DNA of 64,000 nt from an uncultured candidate division Zixibacteria bacterium (GCA_937925655.1 CALAMC010000035.1:1-64000); one strand, 5' to 3'; counted from the first letter of the stretch, positions 18,344 to 27,874 are shown. Program-made: numbers and translations. Notes: generated by a model from the letters alone, not told the origin.

Positions 18344-19225
18344 TTATTTTACAATGTTGAGTGAAAAATCCGAGGACGGCGCGCTGTGGGTCAGGGCTCC
18401 GATGGAAATATAATCGACTCCCGTTTCGGCAATCTTTCGGACGTTATCGAACCGGACATTGCCTGAAGCCTCCAGTTTGAGGTCGTCGGACAAAGACCGG
18501 GCCAGCTTAACCATCGTGGCCAGTTGCTCGGGCGAACGATTGTCCAGAAGAAGTCGTGTGACACCGCAGTCGACCGCCTCGCGCAATTGCTCTTCGCTTT
18601 CGACTTCGACCTCGATAAGGATATTCGACCAGCCTTCTCCGAAACGTTCGACGAAAGATTTATCATTCAGATACATTCTGGTTTTTTCGACAGCCTCCCG
18701 GATTGTTCCACAGGCGGCGATATGATTATCTTTGATAAGCACCATATCATATAAACCATAGCGGTGATTCTGGCCGCCGCCGCAGGTGACGGCGTATTTT
18801 TCGAGATAGCGCAATCCCGGAGTGGTCTTGCGCGTATCGAGAATTACGGCGCCCGTGCCTTTTATTCTGTGAACGAATTCGGATACTAAAGTGGCGATGC
18901 CGGACAGGTGTCCCAGATAATTGAGGGCGGTCCGCTCACCGGTTAAAATCGCCGATGTTTGACCTTTGTATTCGGCGATGGTCTCGCCCGGCACGAACGG
19001 CTGGCCGTCTTTTTTGATATTGAAAATTTCAATGTCGGCATCCAGCTTGGAAAAAACCGATTCGACAATCGGCAATCCGGCCAGGACGCCCTCGGATTTG
19101 GCCACGATGGCCGCTTTGGCTGTCCCCGGCCCGATGGTCGCCAGGGTGGTGATGTCACCGGGGCCGATGTCCTCGATCAGGGCCACCTCGATTTGCTTTA
19201 TCAGTATATCGTCGATTTCGTTCAT
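18344..19225 (-). CDS. nadC: Nicotinate-nucleotide pyrophosphorylase (quinolinate phosphoribosyltransferase)
   Basis: About 293 residues. It converts quinolinate and PRPP to nicotinate mononucleotide in de novo NAD synthesis. Family landmarks include EDIGPGDITT at the start, TGERTALNYLGHLSGIAT, LDTRKTTPGLR, GGGQNHRYGLYDMVLIKDNH and the closing EASGNVRFDNVRKIAETGVD. The ATG at 19225 fits family length; an in-frame TTG at 19255 would add 10 residues. nadA and nadB are not in the window. Confidence 0.95.
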   Translation of the reverse strand: MNEIDDILIKQIEVALIEDIGPGDITTLATIGPGTAKAAIVAKSEGVLAGLPIVESVFSKLDADIEIFNIKKDGQPFVPGETIAEYKGQTSAILTGERTALNYLGHLSGIATLVSEFVHRIKGTGAVILDTRKTTPGLRYLEKYAVTCGGGQNHRYGLYDMVLIKDNHIAACGTIREAVEKTRMYLNDKSFVERFGEGWSNILIEVEVESEEQLREAVDCGVTRLLLDNRSPEQLATMVKLARSLSDDLKLEASGNVRFDNVRKIAETGVDYISIGALTHSAPSSDFSLNIVK

Positions 19226-19276
19226 GGGTATGTTAAGATAAGCGTCATTATTCAACTATCAAATACTGAAATATCT

Positions 19277-20149
19277 CTAAATCTTCAATTTTTTCTTCTT
19301 TTCCCGATACAACTGCCCGATTTCGGCGCCGATGATGAAGACGATCGACGTGTAATATATCCAGAAAGCCACCACCACCACGAGGGCATAGGCGCCATAA
19401 ATACGGTTGAAAGTCACGACGTTTTCGATATAAATGCCGAACAGCTGGCGGGCCAGTTCCCAGAGTATGGCGGCCGAGGCGGCGCTCACCAGCACCGGTC
19501 TCACAGGCATTCTTCTTTGCGGGATGAACCAATAGAGCAGAAGGAAAATGACCAGCATGACCACAAACGATATGCCGCCGAACACCAGGTTTTGGGCAAA
19601 ACCGATTTTTAGCTTATCCAGAACGGCCAGCCCGCCGGTATAATCGCGGATGACTTCGAGCGCGGGCAATATGGCCACCGACACCAGAAAATACAAAAGG
19701 ACGAAAAGCACCATGGCCAGGTCGCGGAGTTTTCCCAGCAGGACCGATTCGGTCGGTTGAATATTGTAAACCGTATTGAGGGTGGTACGCATACTCGAAA
19801 ACAGCCCGGTCGAGGCCAGAAACAGGCCGATAAAACCGATCGGCCCGGCCAGTCCCTTGTACATGGTGAACTCCTGGACGCGGGCGAAGACTTTTGTTTT
19901 GATGTACGCGGCGTATTCGGCGTAGGGTATGGCCTTGTCGATAAACAACTCGATTTCCGACGCCACCGATGGTTTTTGCAGTATATAACCGAGAACGAAA
20001 AAGACGATCAAAATCAGCGGGACGATACAGATAAACAATGAAAAGGCCAGTCCCGAGGCCATAAGAAATATATGGTGCTCGTCGACGCGGTCATACAACC
20101 CCTTAAGATAGTACCAAATATTTCGGCCGAGCCGTGTCACGATATTCAT
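19277..20149 (-). CDS. YihY/BrkB-family membrane protein
   Basis: A 290-residue inner-membrane protein with six or so hydrophobic segments and family features: ASGLAFSLFICIVPLILIV near the N-terminus, GPIGFIGLFLASTGLFSSM in the middle and GAYALVVVVAFWIYYTSIVF with the terminal GAEIGQLY. YihY was once called ribonuclease BN in error; the true role is unknown. It sits between mscS and nadC in the same-strand run. Confidence 0.9.
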   Translation of the reverse strand: MNIVTRLGRNIWYYLKGLYDRVDEHHIFLMASGLAFSLFICIVPLILIVFFVLGYILQKPSVASEIELFIDKAIPYAEYAAYIKTKVFARVQEFTMYKGLAGPIGFIGLFLASTGLFSSMRTTLNTVYNIQPTESVLLGKLRDLAMVLFVLLYFLVSVAILPALEVIRDYTGGLAVLDKLKIGFAQNLVFGGISFVVMLVIFLLLYWFIPQRRMPVRPVLVSAASAAILWELARQLFGIYIENVVTFNRIYGAYALVVVVAFWIYYTSIVFIIGAEIGQLYREKKKKLKI

Positions 20150-20189
20150 GCGCTTCTATGCTCCGTCGGTCGGTAGGGCATCCCTCGTT

Positions 20190-21086
20190 TTAATTTGTTT
20201 CTTTGGTCAGGTTGACCCGCAGGGGCGGGGCTTCCCCGGCCTTGTCCTGTCCCATGTATATGGTCAGGTGCGGGTATGGAATTTCGATCTTTTTCTCGTC
20301 GAACTTCATTTTCAGACGGCGGTTGTACTCCCGGCCGATGCGCCACTGCTTGATCGGCTTGGTCTTGATACGGGCTTTGATTATCACGGCCGAGCTGTCG
20401 AATTTGTCCACCCCGACGATTTCCATCGGTTCGAGGATATCCTCGCCGAAATTGGCGTCGGCGCGGATTTCCCGATCGACCTCGGTGATATAGCCGACCA
20501 CCTCGTCGGTGTTCTCGCGGTAGGCCACCCCGATTTCAAAGACATAGTACGAAAACCCCTTGGTCAGGTTGGAAACGAGGTCGATTTTACCGTTGCGGAT
20601 ATAGTGCACCCTCCCCTGGAAATCGCGTAAAACGGTCAGGCGCAGGCTGACCTTTTCCACCCGTCCGCCGGTACCGTTGATACTGACCACATCGCCGACT
20701 CGAATCTGATCCTCCATGAGAATGAAAAAGCCGCTGATGACGTCCTGCACCAGTGTCTGGGCGCCGAAGCCGATCGCCAGACCGACCACGCCGGCGGCGG
20801 CCAGAACCGGGCCGATTTCAACCCCCAGTTGCGAGAGAATCATGATCGCCGCGGTTCCGATAATTGCGACCGAAAGAGCATGGCGAATGATGGCGGCCAG
20901 GGTATCGGCGCGCTTTATCATTTCCTCGTCCCGGTCGATGCCTTTAACCGCCCCAAAAATCCGGTTGATAATCACACGGGCGATGCGAAGAACGATATAA
21001 GCCAGGACGCTGATAGCCAGGACTTTCAAGCCCTGCGTCAACAGCCAGTCCTTCGTACTTAGCCAGAAATCATTGATATATTCCAT
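20190..21086 (-). CDS. Small-conductance mechanosensitive channel (MscS family)
   Basis: A 298-residue channel protein with three N-terminal membrane helices; the pore helix VGLAIGFGAQTLVQDVISG precedes the beta domain (FFILMEDQIRVGDVVSING) and a C-terminal alpha/beta domain. It would release solutes on hypo-osmotic shock. GGGAG lies upstream of ATG 21086, and it begins 18 nt after corA. Confidence 0.93.
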   Translation of the reverse strand: MEYINDFWLSTKDWLLTQGLKVLAISVLAYIVLRIARVIINRIFGAVKGIDRDEEMIKRADTLAAIIRHALSVAIIGTAAIMILSQLGVEIGPVLAAAGVVGLAIGFGAQTLVQDVISGFFILMEDQIRVGDVVSINGTGGRVEKVSLRLTVLRDFQGRVHYIRNGKIDLVSNLTKGFSYYVFEIGVAYRENTDEVVGYITEVDREIRADANFGEDILEPMEIVGVDKFDSSAVIIKARIKTKPIKQWRIGREYNRRLKMKFDEKKIEIPYPHLTIYMGQDKAGEAPPLRVNLTKETN

Positions 21087-21104
21087 AGAATATGCTCCCG
21101 TCCG

Positions 21105-22187
21105 TTAAATCCAATGTTTCCTTTTAAAAAACCACAACAGTCCGCCCCCGACCAGAAGGGTCATGGCCCAGAACAGGATATAACCATATTTGAATCCGAG
21201 TTCGGGCATATTGGCGGGGCTGACGCCCCGGTCGAAATTCATGCCGTACACCCCGGCCAAAAAGCCCAGCGGAATGAAGATGGTGGCGATGATGGTCAGA
21301 ACCTTCATGACCTCGTTCATCTTGTTGCTGACGCTGGACAGATATATTTCCATCAGGCCGGATGCCATGTCGCGGAAAGTTTCCACGGTGTCGATGATTT
21401 GCACGGCGTGGTCATAGAGGTCGCGGATGTACAAAGCGGTTTCTTTGTGGATCAGCTTCGTTTCCGACCGTTCTATGGCGCCGATCATTTCGCGCAGGGG
21501 CCAGATGGCTTTGCGCATCAGGGCCAGTTCCCGTCGAAGCGTCTGAACCGATTCCAGCTGGCCGGTTTGGGGGCGCTCGATCAATTCATCCTCGAGGCTT
21601 TCGATTTCCTCGCCGAGGCGTTCGGTGACGGCGTAATAGCTGTCGATGATGGCGTCCATCAGGGAATATGCCAGGTAATCGGCGCTGACCAGCCGGTTGC
21701 GGGGGATGATTTTCCGGATTCTTTCGCGCACCGAATCAAAAACGTCGCCCTCCATTTCCTGAAAAGAAATGATATAGTTTTTCCCGGCAATCAGGCTGAT
21801 TTGTTCGGTAATCACATGATCGCTGTTTGGCGGCCAGTGTTTCATTTTCAGGATGAACAGCAGGTAATCCTCGCTTTCGGCGAATTTCGGCCTTTGGCCG
21901 GTGTTGACGATGTCCTCCAGCACCAGCGGATGTATTTTAAAATGCTCGCCGATTTTTTTGATAATATCAACGTTGTGGATGCCGTCGATGTCGATCCAGG
22001 TTATGGAGTCGCCGTCATGCACGGGAAAGCAATTATCGGTCGTGGAGGTTTCGAATTCGAGCAGTTCGGTCTGATTGAAGGTCATGATGTGGATGCCGAC
22101 TTCATGGGTCCGCTCATCGCCGACATAGACAATCGAGCCCGGCCCCAGACCGGCCTTTTTGGATATCTTCTTGATTAACGGAGCCAT
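21105..22187 (-). CDS. corA: CorA-type Mg2+/Co2+ transporter
   Basis: About 360 residues. A long soluble N-terminal domain is followed by two C-terminal membrane helices with the selectivity motif YGMNF between them, as in CorA channels that import Mg2+ or Co2+. The start at 22187 is chosen because a run of six G lies about 9 nt upstream; a longer frame to 22250 lacks this. It is the first gene of the minus-strand run down to mutM. No Mg2+ riboswitch is apparent in the short leader. Confidence 0.93.
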   Translation of the reverse strand: MAPLIKKISKKAGLGPGSIVYVGDERTHEVGIHIMTFNQTELLEFETSTTDNCFPVHDGDSITWIDIDGIHNVDIIKKIGEHFKIHPLVLEDIVNTGQRPKFAESEDYLLFILKMKHWPPNSDHVITEQISLIAGKNYIISFQEMEGDVFDSVRERIRKIIPRNRLVSADYLAYSLMDAIIDSYYAVTERLGEEIESLEDELIERPQTGQLESVQTLRRELALMRKAIWPLREMIGAIERSETKLIHKETALYIRDLYDHAVQIIDTVETFRDMASGLMEIYLSSVSNKMNEVMKVLTIIATIFIPLGFLAGVYGMNFDRGVSPANMPELGFKYGYILFWAMTLLVGGGLLWFFKRKHWI

Positions 22188-22400
22188 AGTAATTTCCCCC
22201 CGTCGGTTAACAAAGCCTGCGGGCGTTTTTGTGCCCATAACATTAAACAAGATAGAGCCTGATATTTTTCAAGTCTATTAATTTATGAAAATCGGGGCGG
22301 CCGTAGTCAGCCATTTGGCTTTTTATCATTGATTTATGCCTGTAATCGAGTTAAATTTGCATATATCATAGGCAGAGGAAAAGTTATCGGGTTTCAAAAA

Positions 22401-23345
22401 GTGAATCAAAAGAGGTTTCAAACGAAAATCCCGAAAAAGGCCAAAATCCCAATCGGTTTTGTCTGGGCTATGCTAATCGGTGTCGTTTTTGCGGTTTCCG
22501 CAATGGCCACGCAGGACATGCCGCCTGAATTCGAATGCGATTGTTATATTGAAATCATAGGAACCCCGGAATTGAACAAGCCATTTGAAGTGATATTGAC
22601 TTGGACACCCCGCACCGAAGTGAATATGTCCAGGGATATTCCGGATACGGTTAGATTGATGGATGGTTATGAAAATATGCTTTATATAAGTGGCGACACA
22701 TTGTGGATTGGGGATTTAAAAAAAGATGAAACCTATTCAATGAAGGCAATATATGCCATTGTCGATTACGGTTATTGCAGGGTTGAAGCAATGATTTCTT
22801 CATCGAGGGCAAAGGGAATCGTGGCAGTTCCGCCTGGCAGTATTGAATATGGCATTCATGCCGAAAAGCATTGCAGATCAAATCGTTTGTTCCTTGCGGA
22901 TCCCAATAAAGACACAACGACATCATATAAAGCCGATATGAAATGGTTTTATACAGAGAGCGGCGATTCAGTTGGAATAGGTGAAGTGACGTCAAGGCCG
23001 AACATCCCCTTTGGCGCAACAGCCGTGGTAGCAGATACTTTGGATTTGGCGCAAGCCAAAAAGAAGCCAAATCTTGGCGGACCCATACCAACAGATACCG
23101 CCGATTATAATATATCACGATCCACGATTATCGGACAACATTCTATCGCTCTAAAATCCGGCAAAGCCTTCAGGATTTACTTCCCCAAAGGGGCCAAAAA
23201 TATCGAGATTGATTCCGGTTGCGTTGTTAACTTCGAAAAAATAAGAGAAAACATCGTAATTATCGATCGCCCGAAAAAAGAATGCACGTTGACTATTGTT
23301 CTTGATAATTCTCTTTATCAATTGCCCGTTGAAATCGTCCGCTAA
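22401..23345 (+). CDS. Hypothetical exported protein
   Basis: About 314 residues from GTG 22401; TTG 22329 and ATG 22470 are also in frame and none has a good ribosome site, so the start is uncertain. A Lys/Arg-rich leader is followed by a hydrophobic segment (VWAMLIGVVFAVSAMA), consistent with a signal peptide. The mature part is beta-rich with Cys pairs (ECDCYIEI) and no domain I recognise; the first 100 residues may be an Ig-like fold. It is moderately AT-rich compared with corA. Confidence 0.6.
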   Translation: MNQKRFQTKIPKKAKIPIGFVWAMLIGVVFAVSAMATQDMPPEFECDCYIEIIGTPELNKPFEVILTWTPRTEVNMSRDIPDTVRLMDGYENMLYISGDTLWIGDLKKDETYSMKAIYAIVDYGYCRVEAMISSSRAKGIVAVPPGSIEYGIHAEKHCRSNRLFLADPNKDTTTSYKADMKWFYTESGDSVGIGEVTSRPNIPFGATAVVADTLDLAQAKKKPNLGGPIPTDTADYNISRSTIIGQHSIALKSGKAFRIYFPKGAKNIEIDSGCVVNFEKIRENIVIIDRPKKECTLTIVLDNSLYQLPVEIVR

Positions 23346-23360
23346 GAATTACTCTTAAAA

Positions 23361-23474
23361 TTACATCCGTTCAACGACGGCGCCGATCAGGTCGCGCAGT
23401 TTCGGCTCGGCTCTGTTGGCGGCTTTGATGACCACATCGAGCGAGCATGGCCCCAGTGCATCGGGCAGGCCCAT
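23361..23474 (-). pseudogene. Displaced 3' end of a purine nucleoside phosphorylase gene
   Basis: This 114-nt stretch encodes the last 37 residues of purine nucleoside phosphorylase (MGLPDALGPC... to VVERM, then TAA). It differs from the end of the intact gene at 24776-24889 at about 13 positions, yet only two amino acids change (Lys for Glu, Gly for Ala). Homology stops abruptly at the ATG/Met codon at 23474. The longest identical block is 22 nt (23384-23405 and 24799-24820). It has no start signal and is a remnant. See findings for the integration hypothesis. Confidence 0.88.
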
Positions 23475-23498
23475 GGGCGATAAATATTATTGACTTCA

Positions 23499-24560
23499 TC
23501 ATAATTTCATCTTCCTGTATAGAATACACAAGGAATTATTTGGTGAAATAAATGCGATCTGAAGTCCATCCGGGGAGTATGCCGGCGCTCTGCAGCCAAA
23601 CATGTTAATTTCGTCATCCAGCATAGTAAAATTAAGATTATTGTAATTAAAGGTGCCCATTCTCCATATCTCATTAAATTCGTCTAATTCATATACAAAA
23701 CCGATCAATACTTCCGGCATTTGGGGATTGAAAGAATAGTAAATGGGGTCAGTAAGAAACTTTTCAACAGGATGTTTTTTGATATTATTTAATATATTTA
23801 TGCAAGAAGAATCTGATATTCTGCAAATGCTCCAGTGTACCATATAATAGGTTAAATCGGAATTTATGATTACCGGCAATTGAATGGGGTGCTTTTCTCT
23901 TGATGCGAGTTGACTTTCCTGGCTAAAATCTGCTTTTGATAAATACATGCCGTCATCTTCCCAAAACACTATATGATCATTCCTTCCGAAACTATCCGCT
24001 TTCGCGTCGGAATACCTGCTTTCAAAAAATAATACTCTTTCATTCAGGAGGGCTTTTCCCGCAGGCTTATTGGTTGCGCGTATAACGTTGGTCCTAACAT
24101 ATAAATGACCTTCAGCCGTTAACCACGGACCATCAAAGGACTCCTCTTCATCCGTAGATCTCGCGCCTGATTCGCTGATATGCGTTAATAATGTAAATAC
24201 CTCCTTTGTTTCCACATCCACCCTTACTAATTGTTGATTTAAAGCAGATTTGACATCCCACTCCATTAAATGTAAAACCAATTCTTTTCTGGACAACCAT
24301 TCATACCTGCGAGGTGCATAATCAAATTTCGTAATTGCAGAACTATTTCCCAAAGAATCGGAAATCATCAGCGTGCCATTCAAAAAATATGCCACATATT
24401 TACCGTCGGGGGACCATCTTAGCGGTGTCAATGATGGTTCCCCGGTACACGGACCAACCTCGATGACTTTCGTGATTTCATAATCGGCGGACATCGAGGT
24501 ATCAGAAAACATCAAAAAAAGCACGAGCGACCATTTGGCCAAAGAGATTATGATATTCAT
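23499..24560 (-). CDS. Exported TolB/WD40-like beta-propeller protein, unrecognised
   Basis: A 353-residue protein with a signal peptide (first 24 residues) and propeller-type blades: LRWSPDGKYVAYFLNG near residue 50 and AYSPDGLQIAFISPNN near the end are PD40/WD40-like repeats. No enzymatic motif is visible. The gene is clearly lower in GC than the nucleoside phosphorylase gene and lies between that intact gene and its duplicated 3' remnant, so it was probably acquired together with the insertion. A weak TTGACA box lies upstream at 24627-24632 (minus strand). The rest of 24561-24775 is AT-rich with nothing else recognised. Confidence 0.75.
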   Translation of the reverse strand: MNIIISLAKWSLVLFLMFSDTSMSADYEITKVIEVGPCTGEPSLTPLRWSPDGKYVAYFLNGTLMISDSLGNSSAITKFDYAPRRYEWLSRKELVLHLMEWDVKSALNQQLVRVDVETKEVFTLLTHISESGARSTDEEESFDGPWLTAEGHLYVRTNVIRATNKPAGKALLNERVLFFESRYSDAKADSFGRNDHIVFWEDDGMYLSKADFSQESQLASREKHPIQLPVIINSDLTYYMVHWSICRISDSSCINILNNIKKHPVEKFLTDPIYYSFNPQMPEVLIGFVYELDEFNEIWRMGTFNYNNLNFTMLDDEINMFGCRAPAYSPDGLQIAFISPNNSLCILYRKMKL

Positions 24561-24775
24561 TTATTTTGCCCTTCAAATCGAAGAATAGATTTATCTATCT
24601 CTAATAAGCAGTGCCGTTTTTATAATTGTCAATATAAAAAATGCGAAACTTATCGGATTGTCATAAGGGGTATGCGGGAGGTCCGGAGCGAAAGGAATGC
24701 GAATTGAATATATTTCCTGATGATTTTCTTTATCAACCAGCAGTCAAAATGATCAGGTAAGCAGAAGAATCAATA

Positions 24776-25597
24776 TCACATCCGCTCGACCACGGCGGCG
24801 ATCAGGTCGCGCAGTTTCGGTTCGGCTCTGTTGGCGGCTTCAATCACCACATCGAGCGAGCACGGACCCAGGGCATCCGGCAGGCCCATATCGGTGATGA
24901 TCGAAAAAGCCAAAACCTTTGTACCCTGGTGACGGGCGACGATGACTTCCGGTGCCGTTGACATGCCGACCACGTCGGCTCCGATTGTCCGCAAAAAGCG
25001 ATACTCGGCGGCGGTTTCGAAATTCGGCCCGGCCACGGCCACATAGACGCCTTTGCGTACCGGGATTTTCATCTCCAGCGCCGTTTGCTCGGCCAGCGCG
25101 GCCAGTTCTTTGTCGTAGCAGTTGTACATATCGGGAAAGCGCGGACCGAGGTTGTCGTCGTTGCGGCCGATGAGGGGATTAACGCCCTGCAGATTGATAT
25201 GGTCGGTGATGATCATGATATCGCCGCGATCAAATTGAGGGTTGAGTCCGCCGCAGGCGTTGGAAACGACGAGGGTCTCGATACCCAGTTCTTTCATGAC
25301 GCGTACCGGGAAAGTGACCTGCTGGGGCGTGTACCCTTCATAGAAATGGAATCTTCCCTGCATGGCCACGATCGGCTTGGCGCCCAGATGTCCGAACAGG
25401 AGTCTTCCCCGGTGCGACTCGACGGTCGAGACGGGAAAATGCGGGATTTGATCGTAGTCGACGGTGGCCGCCAGCTCGATACCATCCCACAATGAACCCA
25501 GGCCGGTACCGAGGATGATACCGACTCTGGGGACTAAATCTATTTTGGAACGGATAAAATCGGAACTGTCAGATATCCTGTCGCGGAGATTGTCCAT
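24776..25597 (-). CDS. punA: Purine nucleoside phosphorylase
   Basis: A 273-residue trimeric-type PNP that splits inosine and guanosine with phosphate in purine salvage. Motifs: ILGTGLGSL (phosphate loop), TVESHRGRLLFG, MQGRFHFYEGY, NACGGLNPQF and the base-binding region VAGPNFETAAEYRFL with GMSTAPEVIVARH. Its 3' end is duplicated at 23361-23474. Its start overlaps the DivIVA-like gene by 29 nt. GGAAG precedes the ATG. Confidence 0.95.
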   Translation of the reverse strand: MDNLRDRISDSSDFIRSKIDLVPRVGIILGTGLGSLWDGIELAATVDYDQIPHFPVSTVESHRGRLLFGHLGAKPIVAMQGRFHFYEGYTPQQVTFPVRVMKELGIETLVVSNACGGLNPQFDRGDIMIITDHINLQGVNPLIGRNDDNLGPRFPDMYNCYDKELAALAEQTALEMKIPVRKGVYVAVAGPNFETAAEYRFLRTIGADVVGMSTAPEVIVARHQGTKVLAFSIITDMGLPDALGPCSLDVVIEAANRAEPKLRDLIAAVVERM

Positions 25598-26363
25598 TAG
25601 CTACTTCCTCTGTATTTTTATTGACTTCTTCCTGGAAGCCTTCGACCAGCCGGTCGATTTCATTATCGTCGATCACCAGTTGCGGGCGTTCGTGGGTTTT
25701 GGGTGCTACTTTCGGCGCCTCCTGCTGACCAAACTGATTTTTTTCCTCCATTACGCCGGGCTGGATGTCATCGACGGCGGCGTCGGGAGCCGGTTCACCG
25801 GAGAATTCCTCATCAGGTTCATCGGGCTTAACTTCCTGGGCATGATATTCACTGGCGTCGGCCTGTTTTTGCTCGGCGTTTTTGGCGGCGGGCGGCACCG
25901 GGGCCATTTGTTCCCGGACCGGCGATATCGAATTGACCAGTTTCAGATGCGCTTCGATTTCACCGCGCAGCTTATTGTAGAAGCTGTTGCGCATGAATTC
26001 CAGTTCGTCGACCTTGGCCTGAATTTCGGAGACTTTGCGGTGTCTTTCTTCGATGATCGCGTCTCGTTTTTGTTTGGCTTCGCTGATCATCAGTTCGCCC
26101 TCTTTTTTGGCATGGGCGACAATCTGGTCGGCGTGTTTCTGGGCCTCGAGCACGGCATGCTTGACCGTGTCTTCCATATCCTTGAGTTCGTCGTATTGTC
26201 TTTTCAGACGATCATAATCTTCGTTTTTTCGGGCCAGTTCCGCCCGGGCCTGTTCGAGGGCCGCGGCCACCGATTCCAGAAAAGAATCGACTTGCTCCTT
26301 ATCGTATCCCCGGAAACCCGATTCGAAGGTGGTATTTCTGATATCATTGGGCGTTAATTCCAT
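25569..26363 (-). CDS. DivIVA-domain coiled-coil protein
   Basis: About 264 residues. The N-terminus MELTPNDIRNTTFESGFRGY is a classic DivIVA/GpsB lipid-binding start, followed by a continuous coiled coil to about residue 150 and a Pro/Glu/Ala-rich tail ending in another charged helix. Such proteins mark curved membrane or division sites; a role in cell division or polarity is inferred. The ATG at 26363 is preferred because GAGGGA lies just upstream; ATG 26375 is four codons earlier. It follows yggS (a typical division-cluster neighbour) and overlaps punA. Confidence 0.87.
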   Translation of the reverse strand: MELTPNDIRNTTFESGFRGYDKEQVDSFLESVAAALEQARAELARKNEDYDRLKRQYDELKDMEDTVKHAVLEAQKHADQIVAHAKKEGELMISEAKQKRDAIIEERHRKVSEIQAKVDELEFMRNSFYNKLRGEIEAHLKLVNSISPVREQMAPVPPAAKNAEQKQADASEYHAQEVKPDEPDEEFSGEPAPDAAVDDIQPGVMEEKNQFGQQEAPKVAPKTHERPQLVIDDNEIDRLVEGFQEEVNKNTEEVANGQSPRQDI

Positions 26364-26436
26364 AACATCCCTCATGTTTTGGATTGAAAATTTTCTGCTT
26401 TCCGTCCTTATATAGTTATCGGCCGCAATCCCCGGA

Positions 26437-27126
26437 TTATAAAGCCCTTGGCCCAAAAATCGCCGTCCCGATCCGCACCTGGGTTGCGCCCTCCTCAATG
26501 GCCAGCTCGAAGTCGTCCGACATCCCCATCGACAGCGTGTCAAAACGTTCGTCAAAAATACTCCGGCTGGCAACAAAAATATCGCGGGTTTGCCGGAAAG
26601 CCCGACGAATCCGGTCCTCATTTATTATATACGGACCGATAGTCATGATTCCCCGCCAAATGATATTTTTAAGCCCGGCCAGTTCGGCCAGCGATTGGGA
26701 GGCCTTTTCCAAAGGAAAACCGTATTTGGAGTCCTCGCCGGAGCTGTTGATTTCCACCAGACATTCGATTTGGCGCCCGGCTCTGGCGGCTTCGGCATCT
26801 ATTTTTTCGGCAAGATGAAAAGAATCGACGGCATCGATTATATCAAACATTTCCAGCGCCCGCGATACCTTGTTGGTTTGAAGATGCCCGATCAGATGCC
26901 AGCGGGCAAGGTGGCCGAGGGCGGCGATTTTTTGGTCGGCTTCCTGCACCCGGCTTTCCCCCAGATCGGTGATGCCGGCGGCAACGGCGGCTTTAATGGC
27001 TTTTACATCGTGGTTTTTGGATACCGCCACCAGCGTGACGGATTCGGGAGCGCGTCCCGATTTCCGGGCCGCCGCGGCCATACGGCTTTTGACGGCGGAG
27101 ATATTCTGTATCAAATTTTCATCCAT
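26437..27126 (-). CDS. YggS-family pyridoxal-phosphate homeostasis protein
   Basis: About 229 residues with an alanine-racemase-like N-terminal barrel fold but no second domain. The PLP lysine lies in TLVAVSKNHD; other family blocks are LGESRVQEADQK, WHLIGHLQTNK, EINSSGEDSKYGF and SMGMSDDFELAIEEGATQVR with IGTAIFG at the end. It binds PLP and influences vitamin B6 and amino-acid balance. ATG 27126 gives the usual family start; ATG 27147 is seven codons earlier. The location upstream of a DivIVA-like gene matches the common yggS-sepF-divIVA neighbourhood. Confidence 0.93.
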   Translation of the reverse strand: MDENLIQNISAVKSRMAAAARKSGRAPESVTLVAVSKNHDVKAIKAAVAAGITDLGESRVQEADQKIAALGHLARWHLIGHLQTNKVSRALEMFDIIDAVDSFHLAEKIDAEAARAGRQIECLVEINSSGEDSKYGFPLEKASQSLAELAGLKNIIWRGIMTIGPYIINEDRIRRAFRQTRDIFVASRSIFDERFDTLSMGMSDDFELAIEEGATQVRIGTAIFGPRAL

Positions 27127-27201
27127 GGCGATTCCGATTTCAACCATTATAAAAGGTACAGTGGGCGCGGTTCATTAGAAATCTAAAATATCTCATTCTT
27201 A

Positions 27202-27229
27202 TTGACATTTCGGTTTAATAAGCTAATAT
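27202..27229 (+). promoter_or_regulatory. Sigma-70-type promoter
   Basis: TTGACA at 27202-27207, 16-nt spacer, TAATAT at 27224-27229. It lies about 72 nt before the rubrerythrin-like gene on the same strand. Confidence 0.6.
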
Positions 27230-27300
27230 AAAAAACCAAAATAAAATGCAAGCAGTAACGAAATATAGTCCATCGCCATACAACATTTGAGGAGAAAATT

Positions 27301-27789
27301 ATGTCACCGGTTCATCCCGATATTCTGGCGGCTCTTACCGCGGGCATACAGGCTGAAGTCGCCGCCTATGTATTCTATAAGGAGGCCTCCAAACATTTCA
27401 ATCAGAAGGATATAAAGGAAGTTCTGGAACGACTGGCCGGAGATGAGAAAAATCACTTTAATTTTCTGGAACGTCAATATGATTCGCTGGTGCGATCCGA
27501 AAAATGGATCAGTACGGCCGATATCATGAAGCAAAAAGGTCTTCCGGAAATCGGCGAAGATATGACCGCCCGTCATCGGGAAACCATTGACCGGGTCAAG
27601 AAGGCCAAAGGCAAGCGCCAGATTCTGGATATTGCGCTGGAATTCGAGAATGAGGCCCGTGATTTATACACGGCGGCCTCGATGCAGTCCGAATCCAAGG
27701 AAGCCAAACAGACTTTTGACGCCCTGGCGAAATTTGAAGAGGGGCATGTCCGGATCATAAGCGAATTAATCGATCAACTTGACGATTAG
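27301..27789 (+). CDS. Ferritin-like (rubrerythrin-type) di-iron protein
   Basis: A 162-residue four-helix-bundle protein with two E-x-x-H type iron-binding motifs: AGDEKNHFNFLE (about residue 50) and KFEEGHVRII near the end, plus other glutamates in AEVAAYVFYKEA and LEFENEARDLY. It lacks the rubredoxin domain of true rubrerythrin. Relatives reduce peroxide or store iron in anaerobes. GAGGAG lies upstream of ATG 27301, a promoter is at 27202 and a terminator follows at 27810, so it is a single-gene unit. Confidence 0.9.
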   Translation: MSPVHPDILAALTAGIQAEVAAYVFYKEASKHFNQKDIKEVLERLAGDEKNHFNFLERQYDSLVRSEKWISTADIMKQKGLPEIGEDMTARHRETIDRVKKAKGKRQILDIALEFENEARDLYTAASMQSESKEAKQTFDALAKFEEGHVRIISELIDQLDD

Positions 27790-27809
27790 CTGGACCAAAG
27801 CATTTTGAC

Positions 27810-27847
27810 AGCCCCGACTGTCGGTTGGGGCTTTTTTTATTTTTTAC
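27810..27847 (+). terminator. Rho-independent terminator
   Basis: Stem AGCCCC...GGGGCT with inner GAC/GTC pairs and a small bulge, followed by a long T tract (27832-27847), 20 nt after the rubrerythrin-like stop codon. Confidence 0.85.
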
Positions 27848-27874
27848 AGTTATATAAAATTTTAAATTGTCCCC

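Noticed and set aside
21114..22178. 354-codon open frame on the plus strand across corA
   Set aside because: It is antisense to a clear CorA gene with GMN motif and has no family resemblance; a frame kept open by GC-rich codon use.
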